This document shows positions 7,895 through 19,200 of a DNA stretch of 64,000 nt, one piece after another. Numbering within the stretch: the stretch's first letter is position 1; every line of letters begins with the position of its first letter. Made by a program: the position numbers and the translations under genes. Origin of the DNA: Anammoximicrobium sp964486845 (GTDB lineage Bacteria > Planctomycetota > Planctomycetia > Pirellulales > Pirellulaceae); the NCBI GenBank assembly GCA_964486845.1, contig CAZAQY010000003.1, positions 36,103-100,102 of the forward strand, written 5' to 3'. Under the pieces are notes generated by a model. It saw only the letters and a list, made by a program, of their open reading frames with translations. It had not been told where the DNA came from and ran no database searches.

Positions 7895-9328
7895 TCACTC
7901 GAGAACGTGCAGCGAGTTTCGAGCGCGTCTGGAGTCAAGCAGGCCGTACTTTTTCATCTTCTTGTAGAGTCCGACTCGGCTGATTCCCAACGCTCGAGCC
8001 GTCGCCGTACGGTTTTGCCCATGCTCTTCCAACGCCCTGAGCAATAACTCTTGTTCGGTGCTGGCCACCTTCTCAGACAGTGTACTTCCGGCTCGCGAGA
8101 ATCGCTTGGCGACAGGGCCATGCTCCGTGGCCTCCAGGATGGGCGGCGCCAAGTCGTTCGGCGTTAATTGGCCGTTGTGGCTGAACAACACAGCGCGGCC
8201 CACATGATTTTTGAGTTCCCGAATGTTGCCGGGCCAGTCGTAGAAACGAAGTCGTTGGAGGAACTCCGGATGGATGCGGCGGATGGTGATTCCGTGTTTG
8301 TCGCGGAATTCCTCGACGAACGCGAGCGTCAGAGGCACAATGTCGAACGGGCGGTCGCGCAACGGGGGCACCTTGAATTCCAGCACGCTCAAGCGGTAAT
8401 AGAGGTCGGGCCGGAACTGGTTGTTCTCGACGAGATTCTTGAGATCGACGTTGGAAGCGGCAATCAGCCTCGCATTGGTCTTTTGGGTTTCGTTGCACCC
8501 CACGCGCTCAAACTCGCCCGTCTCGATGACTCGCAGCAACTTCATCTGTTGATTCTGATCCAGACAGTCGACCTCATCCAGCAGCAGGGTTCCCCGGTCT
8601 GCGACTTCGAATTTGCCCTCTTTGTTGCGGTCGGCTCCGGTAAACGCGCCCTTGACGTGCCCAAACAGTTCGCTCTCAATAAGTTCCGGCGGCAGGGCTC
8701 CGCACGCGAGGGCGTAGAATCGGCCTTGCGCTCGCGGCGAGAGATCATGAACCATCCGCGCCAGCGTCGTCTTGCCGGTGCCGGTCTCGCCCACCAAGAG
8801 AATGGTCACGTCGTGGACCGCAACGCGGGTGAGGTGTTCCAGGATCTGAAATACCTGCGGCGTGTAAGTGCGATAGGTGATGTGCGGCGTCTGCACCTGA
8901 CGGCAGTCGGCCGTGGGCAGGGGCTTTGACCGCAGACTTGCCGCCAAATCCTGCCGAACCACACGGTCCAGTTGATCGCGATCGAACGGCAACCGAAGAT
9001 GCGCCCCAACCGTCGAATCTGCGAGATCCGCCCACTCGCACCGATAGCCATCGCAACCGATGGAAACCACTGGATTCTTCCGCCGATCCTGACGAACGAG
9101 GAAGTCCAGAAGTGACTTCGGATCCTCTTGATAGTGGTCGGGACGCAAATCCAGAAACACACATTGTCGACCGCTGCCTCGCAACCGTTGTTCCGCCGCG
9201 AAGTAGCTGTTCACGTAATCGGCCTCGCAGCCGAAGTCTTGTCGCAGGTAACCTTGCAGCTTCTGTGCCAGCACGGAATCGCGACTGACGACTAGAGCCT
9301 TGTCGCTCAACACGGAGCCCCTCGCCAT
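7895..9328 (-). CDS. Sigma-54-dependent transcriptional activator with degenerate receiver domain
   Basis: About 477 residues in NtrC-family order. The N-terminal 120 residues look like a receiver (ALVVSRDSVLAQKL; CVFLDLRPDHY), but the acidic pair of the first strand is Ser-Arg and no normal Lys is seen. The AAA+ core has Walker A GETGTGKT, the sigma-54 contact loop GAFTGA, Walker B TLLLDEVD, sensor I SNVDLKN and the R-finger area RPDLYYRLSVLEFKVPPLRDR. The C-terminus ends in a Fis-type helix-turn-helix (NRTATARALGISRVGLYKKM). The ATG at 9328 begins the receiver fold; no good ribosome site is visible. The scaffold gap begins 76 bases upstream, so a longer N-terminus cannot be excluded. It activates RNA polymerase at -24/-12 promoters; its targets are unknown. 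Confidence 0.85.
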   Translation of the reverse strand: MARGSVLSDKALVVSRDSVLAQKLQGYLRQDFGCEADYVNSYFAAEQRLRGSGRQCVFLDLRPDHYQEDPKSLLDFLVRQDRRKNPVVSIGCDGYRCEWADLADSTVGAHLRLPFDRDQLDRVVRQDLAASLRSKPLPTADCRQVQTPHITYRTYTPQVFQILEHLTRVAVHDVTILLVGETGTGKTTLARMVHDLSPRAQGRFYALACGALPPELIESELFGHVKGAFTGADRNKEGKFEVADRGTLLLDEVDCLDQNQQMKLLRVIETGEFERVGCNETQKTNARLIAASNVDLKNLVENNQFRPDLYYRLSVLEFKVPPLRDRPFDIVPLTLAFVEEFRDKHGITIRRIHPEFLQRLRFYDWPGNIRELKNHVGRAVLFSHNGQLTPNDLAPPILEATEHGPVAKRFSRAGSTLSEKVASTEQELLLRALEEHGQNRTATARALGISRVGLYKKMKKYGLLDSRRARNSLHVLE

Positions 9329-9403
9329 CGCATCGGGTGGGAAATCAGCCGAAATCCCGGTCACTTCAGGAGTCACGTTGAACCCTTCGTCCCCAATAGT
9401 CAA

Positions 9404-9503
9404 NNNNNNNNNNNNNNNNNNNNNNNNNNNNNNNNNNNNNNNNNNNNNNNNNNNNNNNNNNNNNNNNNNNNNNNNNNNNNNNNNNNNNNNNNNNNNNNNN
9501 NNN
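9404..9503. other. Scaffold gap (100 N)
   Basis: Exactly 100 N, the usual placeholder for a gap of unknown size. Any reading frame drawn across it is artificial. The linkage of the minus-strand activator to the giant gene therefore rests on scaffolding, not on continuous sequence. Confidence 0.99.
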
Positions 9504-10278
9504 CCCGCACAAAAAACAGCGCAACCTCTTTCCAGAAAGAGCCTTTGCTTTGTTTGGGCTAGATCTAATCGCTGCCCGCTATCGGGCGGAAAACCTTGCA
9601 TCGCATCAGCCGCCCGCAGGAACGTTCCATAGGATTCCGCGTGGACGACTCAGTTAATAATTACCCAGATTACCCAAACATCCCAGAATTGCAATAGCTA
9701 ATCTCGCGAAACAATAAGGACGAAATGTTTGCGCAGACGGGTGGCAGATGATGTCACCAATACTTCACGCCAGTCGCCACGCGATCGCACCCCCAGTTAG
9801 GATGGCATTACCTGGGTCGTCTCGCTCTCGTGTGGAGGCATCGTTTGTTGCGAAATTGCCCCCCCGAATGTTGGTGTTTGATGATGTGTGCCGATCGAAA
9901 GAGCCGGTCGGATGCCTTCGCGGGGGAACTTTTCGGGGACAGAAGTCATCATTTAGTGCGGCTTGGTGCGGCTTTCTTGTGCTGTGGTGCGTTTTGCGAT
10001 TGTCCCACACGGTACAGCGGTGATGACTGAGTTGCACCGGAAACGCCTGACAGGCGGCAGATTTGGAGAGACACACCATTTTCTTGTGCTGACCACCGTA
10101 ACAATTATAATCGTTGAAAAATGCTGATCTGATTCAGCTTGCGCTGATTTTGCGTTGCGGCTAAGTTGCACTGAGCTAGTTTAGATTACGATACCGATAG
10201 TCTCACTTATGGTTGCGAGGCATGGGGATTTTGCGCAATCAGGGTAAGCTTAGTCGCCTGTACCTGAAGGGCTGATTT
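9504..10278. other. Long upstream region of the giant gene
   Basis: 775 bases without a supported gene, less GC-rich than the rest of the window. It includes a hairpin GCCCG-CTAT-CGGGC near 9577-9590, a cluster of TGGTGCG-like words at about 9956-9993, and an AT-rich stretch from 10078. Possible promoter elements near the gene are TTGCAC (10166-10171) and TACGAT (10187-10192), spaced 15, which is short. AGGG nine bases before the ATG at 10279 is the likely ribosome site. No convincing sigma-54 promoter was seen. Confidence 0.4.
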
Positions 10279-13200
10279 ATGGCCAACCGAACCTTTGGTG
10301 GATCTTCTCGCGGTTCCTGGAAGCAGGGTGAACAGACTCGAACCAAGCGCAAGCGAGCCGCCAAGCGTGGACTCCTGCTTGAGAAGTTGGAAGAACGCAC
10401 GCTCTTGACCGTGGTGGGGCCGAGGTTGTCCGGCATCCAGCCCACGGACGGTGAACTGTTGCCGCTGGACGGGAGCGGCATCCGCAACATCGCTCCACGC
10501 GATTTGACGTTCCGCTTCGACGAGAATCAGCAGATCGATCCCAATACGCTGGGAGGTATTCGGATCATTCGCAGTGGTTTGGACGGGGACTTCTCGAACG
10601 GCTTCGTCGAGGTCACGCCGGGCTATATCGGCGTTGGCGAGGCCCCCGACCTGAACCAGGTGATCGTGCGTTTCCAGGAGAACCTGCCGGATGACCTGTA
10701 CCGCATCGAGTTGTATGGAATCGACGACACGCTACAGCAGATCTCGGCGCTGAGAAACACGCGCGGCGAGGCGTTCGGGGACCTGACGGATGATGGGGTG
10801 GACAACGGGACGAATCTTGTGGTCGGCTTCAAATTGGAGTTGGCCCCGCAAGTACTGGCGGTCGTTCCGCAACCCCTTATGCGAGTTCCCGACCCGGCGA
10901 ATCCGGCCAACTCGATCCTGCAACAGGCGCGGGACCAAATCGTAGTCTACTTCAACGACGACGACTTGTTCGTCGAGGACGACGCCACAGGGAAGCCGAC
11001 GCAACGCTCGGCGGAGAATCCCAGTTTCTATCGCTTGATCTACACGTGGGATACGGTCGAAAACACGGACGATATCACCTTTTTCCCAGCCGCCGTAGAT
11101 TACAATCCTGCCACGGACTCGGCCACGCTGACCTTTGCCGGCGACCTGGACACGCTGCCAATCCCGGCGGGACATCCCAACGCGGGCAATCCGATCGGTC
11201 CCGGCACGTGGCGCTTGCGCGTGGGCACGGATGAAGCGTTGCCGCTGCCGCCCCTCACTCGGCAACCCACGATCCAGAGCACGACCGATTTTGGGACCGG
11301 CGGAGCCGTTTCTGTTTCCTTCAACGCGACGGGCGACTTTGGCAAGGCCGTCGCGCTGTCCTTCTCGGAAGCCTCCCTGGGAATTGGCGTGGGGCCCGAG
11401 ATTGCCGTTGCCGGAAATGCCATTCAAGTTGTCCTGAACACGGACGGAAGCGGGACGACGGCAGACGCGTTGGCCGCCGCGCTGAATGCGGACCCGGCCG
11501 CACGCAAGTTGATCGCTACGTCGGTCAGGGGCGTGGGGACGACCCCCGTCATCGGCAGCGGCGTCCGCTCGCTGCGCGTCGTGGGGCTGGGATCAAGTTT
11601 TGACACGGCTTACGACTTGGGCCAACTCGGCACCCAGAGTCTGCTCATCCCTTCGACGATCGATCCGCAGCCCTTCGCCTTGGACTTGCCGGGCGGACAC
11701 GACGAACCGGGGCATCGCGACATTCCCACGGAGGTGGGCAGTGGTTTCGAGCAGCACATCAATCCCAACTTCGGTGCGGACGTTCAGGACGGCGTGACGA
11801 CCATCCCGTACAACTTCCGCCAAGTGTACGGTTACGACGCCCAGGGCAACGCCCTGTCGAACCTGATCACCGAGAAGCAGAAAACGCGGGTCCGCGAAGC
11901 GGTTGAAACATGGGCCAAGTACATCGGCGTGCAGTTCCTGGAGACTGCCGGCCAAGGTCTGACCTTCGTCACGGGCGATCCCCGTGCGCTCGACCCCAAT
12001 GACCCCAACGTGCTGAATCACGCGTTGAACGTGGCGGCGGGGGACGATTATGACTTCATCGTCCGCATCGACCCGACCTACGCCAACGGGATGATCATCC
12101 TCGACAGCGCTCGGCAGTGGAACAGCGACTTTGGCGGTGACTGGTTCCAGCGAGTGATGGTGGGGCTGGGCGCCATGCTGGGGCTACAGCGAGCCAACGA
12201 TTTGCCCGTTACCAACCTGATGGCGTTCGATTCGGCCGAGCCGTTCGTCAACTTCTCCGGCGATGGTTTTGGCAGCGCAGCGACGAGTTTTTTTGGCAGC
12301 CGCCCCTCGGAGCCCGTGTTCCCCGGCAATGCGGACATCATTCACGGCCAGTACATTCACCGGCCGGACAGTAACGACATCGACCTCTACCGCTTCACGA
12401 TCGACTTGAACGACCAGCAGTTGGATGAGAAGAAAAAGGGGGTGTTCACGGCGGAATCGTTTGCCGAGCGGCTGGCGAATTCCAGCGAGCTGGACACGGT
12501 GCTGTCGTTGTACCGCGAGGTCGCGATCCGCGACGAGAACGGCGCGGTGATCGGCTACGAGCGGGAGTTGATTTCCCGCAACGACAACTACTACAGTTCT
12601 GACTCGTACATCAGCCTGGAACTCGCCAGCGGCACGTACTACCTTGCCGTGACGGCCAGCGGCAACACGGACTTCGATCCCGTGATCGAGGACACCGGAT
12701 ACGGGGGCACCACGCAAGGCAAGTACGAACTGCGTTTGAACTTCCGCTCGCAGGTCGACGACGATAACACCATCAGCGATCTCGATCGCAGCGACGAGAA
12801 CCGGCCGGGAACGCGACTGGACGGCGACGCCGACGGCGTGCCGGGCGGCGTGTTCAATTTCTGGTTCCAGACTCGGCCGCTGGATCGCGTGCTCCGCGTG
12901 ACCGGCGACGGGAACACGTATGTCGACGGGCAGACGGTGACGATCGAGGACGCCTTTGGCAACGTGCGGCGGTTCGAGTTCGACAGGAACGGCAGCCTGC
13001 TCAATCCGTCAGCGACGCGGATCCCCTTCACCACCGGGATCGTTCCCACGACCGCCATCGATATGGCCAACCAGCTGTACAACGCGATCAACAGCTCGGG
13101 CCTGGCCGTTACGGCCACGCAAAACGGGACCGCGATCACGCTGAAGGAGGAGCGAGTCACGCTGTTGAGCAGCACGACGGTGGGGGTCGAACTGGCGGGC

Positions 13201-16200
13201 AAGACGATCTTTGTGGACAAGACATCGGGGACCAACCTCCGCGGCACGCTGGCAAAGCCTTTTGACAGTATTGCCACGGCCTTTGGCGCCGCGGCGCCGG
13301 GGGACATCGTGCGGATCGTGGGCAACGGCGGCTTTGACGGCGATCGGGCGACGTTGGGCGACAATTTCGCTTACGAAATCGGGTTTGGGGCGTCCGGCGG
13401 CCCAGCCACCCTCCCAGACGGTTCTTCCATGTCGGTGCCCCACGGCGTCACGGCGATGATCGACGCCGGAGCCGTGTTCAAATTGCGGCGGGCCCGGATC
13501 GGCGTCGGCAGCTCGTCGGCCAGCGTAGATCGCAGCGGCGGCGCTTTGCAGGTCTTGGGGACGCCGCGCGAAAGCGTGTACTTCACGTCCTGGCTGGACG
13601 AATCCATGGGGCGCGATACCTATCCTCCCACCACGACGCCCTCGTCCGGCGACTGGGGCGGGATCTTGTTCAAGGCCGATTTGGACAACGCCGACGCGCG
13701 ATTTAATTACGAACGCGAAGGCATCTTTCTGAACTACATCAGTCACGCCGACATCCGCTACGGCGGCGGGCAGGTGCGGATCGACACGGTCGACCAGGTC
13801 GTCAATCCGATCCAGATGATCGACATGCGGCCGACGATCGCGTTCAACCGGATCACGTACAGTGCCGACGCCGCGATGTCGGCGGATCCGGACAGTTTCG
13901 AGGAGACCAACTTCCTTGCGCCGGCATACCAGCTGGTCAATCAGTTCACCCCCGACTACGAACGGATCGGGCCGGAGATCCACGGGAATGTCCTGCTGCA
14001 GAACTCGATCAACGGCCTGTTCGTGCGGATCGATACGCCCGCCGGCACGGAATTGCGGTCACTTACCGTGTCGGCCCGCTTCGATGACACCGACATCGTC
14101 CACGTCCTGGCGGAGAACCTGAAAATCCAGGGCAAGGCCGGTGGCGCCCTGTTGGAGCAATCGCGTCCGCCGGTCGATCTGGTGACCCTGGCGGCCCGCG
14201 TCGGCGGAAGTCTGACGGCGGGCAGCTACACCTACAAGCTGGTGTTCGTGGACGAAAACGGGTTCGAAGGCCGTCCCTCAGAGGCGACGGCGTCCGTGAC
14301 GCTGACCTCCGGCAACGGCACCGTGCAGCTCAACAGTCTCCCCCCGGTCAGCGGGAACTTCGTATCCCGCCGGCTGTATCGCAGCCAATCCGGCGGCGCC
14401 GGCCCCTACAACCTGATTGCCCAGTTGGACGCGACCCACACCACGTACACCGATCGCGGCGTGGTGCCGCCGTCATTGACGCTAAGCCTGTTAAACGGCG
14501 ATCCGCCTTCGGTACGTTCCGTCAGCCTGGTCCAGCAGGAGGTCGCACCGGCGCTGCCGGGCCTTGCGCCGGGCAGTTATACCTACCGGGTCGTGAACGT
14601 GGACGATGCCACGGGAGAGACCAGCCCCGCGTCCGACGCCACCGTCGCGGTGACGGTCACCGCGCCGTCCGCCCCATTGAACGTCCGCGTGGTCGCCCTG
14701 GCGGGACTTCCGGCCGCGGAGGCCGGGCACACGCAACGCATCTATCGCAGTTCCGTCGGCGGCGGCGGGACATATGTGCTGGTCGGCGAAATCCCATCGG
14801 GGGTGACCGTCTTCACCGACGGCGGAACCGACTTTGTGGACGCCGACGGGGAACTCGTCACGTTGGATCTGCGGTTGACCGGCGTCGTGCGTGCTCGTCC
14901 CGACGGACGCTTGAAGATCGATCCGGGCACCGTGGTCAAGCTGGAAGGAGCACGGATCGAAATCACCTTTGGCGCGCAGTTGATTGCCGAGGGCCTGGAC
15001 GGCAAGGAAGTGATCTTCACGTCGAAGCTGGACGACAGGTACGGAGCCGGCGGGACCTTCGATACGAACAAGGACGACGGCCCCAACGAGGCCCGTCCCT
15101 CGGCCGGCGATTGGGGCGGCATCTATGCGGGCTACCTGAGCCACTTGAGCCTGGATCACGCCTACATCGCTTTCGGCGGCGGCAACGACAACAAAATCGA
15201 GGGCACCTTCAAGGGCTTCAACGTCATCGAGGTCCATCAGGCGGAAGCGCGGATCGCCAACAGCGTGATCGAATACAATGCCCCCGGCACCGGCGGCCAG
15301 GGATCGGCATACCGCTACGGACGGGGCATTAACGACGGGGCCACGATGTTTATCCGCGGCGCCCGACCGGTGATTATCAACAACGTCATCCGCAACAACC
15401 AAGACGTGGCCGTCAGTATCAACCTCGATTCGTTCACGGGCGAGCTGGTCTCCGATCCCGGACGCACCACGGGCGCGATCGACCGGTTGACGCTGTACCA
15501 GGACAACCGGGGCCCCCTGGTCCGCGGCAACCGCCTGGCCAACAATGGCAACCAATATGACAGCAACGGCAATCTGATCCCCGACAACAACGGCAACGTG
15601 CTGGCCAGTTGGGTGGGCACCAACGGAATGGAAATCCGCACCGCGGCCATCTCGAACAACGGTACGGCGGTGGACACCACGGACGACTACCTGCGCACCG
15701 TCGGGATCACCCTCTCGACCGAGAGTGTGTGGGATGACACGGACATTGTGCACATCTTGTACGACGAGGTGCGGGTTTCCAACCTGCACGTTTACGGCGG
15801 CTTGCGGCTGCGAAGCAGCCCGAACGAGAGCCTGGTCGTCAAGATGTACGGTGTCGGCGCCGTGAACGATACCTACAACCAGAATCCGACCCTCGGTGCG
15901 GGATTCACGGCCACGGGACAGTTGCTGGAGACGGAAGACCGCATTGGCGGCTCCGTCTACGTGCTGGGACAGCCCGGCTTCCCCGTGGTGCTAACGTCCA
16001 TCCACGACGACACGGTCGGCGCCGGTGTCCAGCCCGACGGAAGGGCCCAGACGGACACGAACAACAACGGCATTCGCAGCACGCCCCAGGCCGGCGACTG
16101 GCGCAGCCTGCGGTTGGACCAGAACAGCAACGACCGCAACGTGGAAATCGTCCTGGAACTGGAGGCGCCCGAGGCCACGGCGCCCGGCTTGAACGGGATT

Positions 16201-19200
16201 CCGGCACGGGCCCAGTTCTTGGGCGCCTTGGCCCCCGGCGAGTACGGCGGCGATGACAACCTGAGGCTGGGTTTCGAAATTGACGGCTTCCTCAACGCCC
16301 GCAACGATATCGACTATTATAGCTTTACGGCCGCGGCGGGGACGGAGATCTGGTTCGATGTGGACCGCTCCCGCTACGGCCTGGACACCGTGGTGGAACT
16401 GCTGGACGCCAACGGCGTGGTGATCGCCCGGTCGGACAACTCGCAGGACGAGACGGGCGATCGCGGCCTGCTGTACCAGACCGATGCGATCCCCAGCGGC
16501 GATGTCAATCCTCTGCAGAAGCTGAACGACAGCTATCAGCCGCACCACGCGTCCGGGCTTCCGAAGGACATTTGGGGGACCAATCCACTGGACGCCGGCA
16601 TGCGCGTGGTGTTGCCGGGCGCTCAGGGCGAACGCAGTCCGTACCTGTTCCGCATTCGCAGCAGTAACCTGGCTGCCGGCGACGACGCGGCCCAGTTGCA
16701 GGACCCGAATCGGATCGGCGGCGGTTTGACCAGCGGCGTGTACCGTTTCCAGGTGCGGATGCGCGAGTTGGACGAAGTGCCCGGTTCGACCGTCCGCTAC
16801 GCCGACATCCGCTACGCCCAAAACGGGGTGGAGCTGATCGGTCTGCCGGGTCACTCGCCTCTGCTGGGCGAGGCGGCGGAAGACGAAGGCGTCGACGCGG
16901 CGGCCGCGAGCAACAACTCCTTTGGCATCGCCCCCGGCACGCCCGGCAGCCGCCCGCAGGAATTGGGGAACCTATTTCAATCGGACCAGGCCACCCTGTC
17001 CGTGGCAGGCTCGTTGTCCAGCAGCTTGGACGTCGACTTCTACACGTTCGACGTGCGATACGATGCGATTTCAAATCCGTCCGCGGCCCACGGTTCGCTG
17101 GTGTTGGATCTGGACTATGCGGACGGCCTCAACCGGGCGAATACGACCGTCACGGTCTTCAATTCTTCCGGTGTGCCGATTCTGATCGCTCGCGACTCGA
17201 ACATCGCCGAAGACCGGCCCGCCCCGGTCGTCGATCCTTTGGACCAGTCCGGCATGTACGATCTGTCCCGCGGCACGGTCGGCGAGTTCGATCCGTTCCT
17301 GGGACCGGTGGAACTGCCGCAGGGCCGTTACTACGTGGCGGTGACCTCAGATCGCATGCTGCCCAGCGTGCTCAACGATCGGCTGAACAACCCGGAAGTC
17401 CGTTTGGAGCCGGTCAACTCGGTGATCCGCATCGCGGAGGACCGGATCGGCAGTTACGGGGGCTCCACGGCTGTGTCGCCGGTGGTCCCGGTGCTGCTGG
17501 ATCCGACGTTCGACGGCACGACGCTGTCCCCGACGAACCTGTGGCACGTTTCCAATTTGGAAGCGACCACGAGCGGGCACGGCCTGACCGCCGCGTTCGA
17601 CGGCAGCCGCGTGAATGCTCCCTCCGCGGGACGAGTCACCGAGCAGGAACCCAACGATACGCTGCCGTCGGCCCAGAGTCTGGAGGGCTACATCTGGAGC
17701 CTGAATTCTCACCCGGACATCGGGGACGCCTTCGGCAATACCTCGACGGTCTACCCGCACTTGACGATTACCGCGACCGGCAATGAAAGCTTCGACTACT
17801 ACTCGTTTGTCGTCAGCAGCACGCCGGCGAGGGGCATCTTCGACATCGACTACGGCGCGACCGGCAGTCCGCTGACCGACTTGGATTCCCAAATCTTCCT
17901 GTATGACTCGGCCGGAAATCTCCTGGATTCGAACAACGACGCCGCCGTAGCTTTGGGCGCTGGGGGCAGTACGAGCACTTTGGACTCCTTCCTGGCGTAC
18001 ACGTTCGACAGGCCAGGAACCTACATTATCGGCGTCGCGGCCTCCCCGTCGAACGGAATGCCGGGCGGCATCGTTGGCACGCCGGTGGGCGCCGGCGACA
18101 CGTACACCCTGCAGGTCTCAATCGAGAATCACGCGGCGGTGACGACGGCGGCTCAAGGCGGCTCCACGTTCTACTTCGGCCGCGAGGCGACGGGCAGTTA
18201 CGGCCTGGGCGGCGGAAGCGTCGCGAACGGCAGCCTGGTTTCCAACGCCTTCAGCCTCAAGAACTTCTCCGCCCAGGATTTGCCGGTCCTGTACTTCAAC
18301 TACCGCCTGAATGCGGACACGGGCGACTACTTCCGCGCCTACGTCCAGCGCCGAGGCGGGACGGAACAGCTCGTCGCGTCCAGCAATCCCGTGGACGTGA
18401 CGGGCGCCGTGATCGAGCTGACCAACGACGACGTCTGGCGGCAGGCCCGCGTCAGTTTGGCGACGTTTGCGGGCCAGGACTTGCTGAAGCTGCGCTTCGA
18501 GTTCCGCGCCGCCGACGCCACCGTGCCAGCTTGGCTCACGGGCGTCCACATCGATGACGTGATCATCGGTTTTGCCGAACGCGGGGAGATGATTACCGAG
18601 GCCCCGGCAAATGCAACGTTTGGCTCCAGGCCCAACTACAACACCACCGGCCGCGTGCTGACCGGTCAGTACCAATTGGAGATGCGCCGCGCGACGGATT
18701 ATGGGACGTCCGTCGAGGCCCGCCTGGGCTTTGGTTCTTTCACGGTGCCGGCGCTGATCCTGAACGAGGCTTACGACACCAACGATCGCCAGGCCCAGCA
18801 GATGACGATTGTTGTGCCCGCCGGATCTTCCCTGGGCGATGGCCAGACCTTCCGGCTGGGCGACGGATCCGGCGACCTGACCTTCGAGTTCGACCTGGTG
18901 ACGGACGGCGTGATCCAACCGGGGAACGTGCGCGTGCCGTTCCGCGCAACGGATGCGGACTACGTGGTGGCCGCCGCCATTCGGGACGCGATCAACAGCT
19001 CGTCGGTGCAAAGCCAGTTGGACTTGCAGGCCGCGCTCTCGGACGGCGCCAAGCAGGGGAGCGGCGGCCGGAGCAACCGGATCGATCTGTTCGGCAACGC
19101 GGTCGGGGACGACTTCGCGATCCAGCCCGCCAGCAGGGTGTTGCGCGTCGAAAAGTCGGGAGCCACCAATGCCACCGTTTTCGGAAACCTGCTGCGGGAC

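Noticed and set aside
9504..9632. Coding continuation of the sigma-54 activator across the gap
   Set aside because: The frame is only joined by N; sequence beyond the gap shows no domain.
9930..10000. Sigma-54 promoter for the giant gene
   Set aside because: TGGTGCGTTTTGC looks similar, but the spacing between GG and GC is eight instead of ten.
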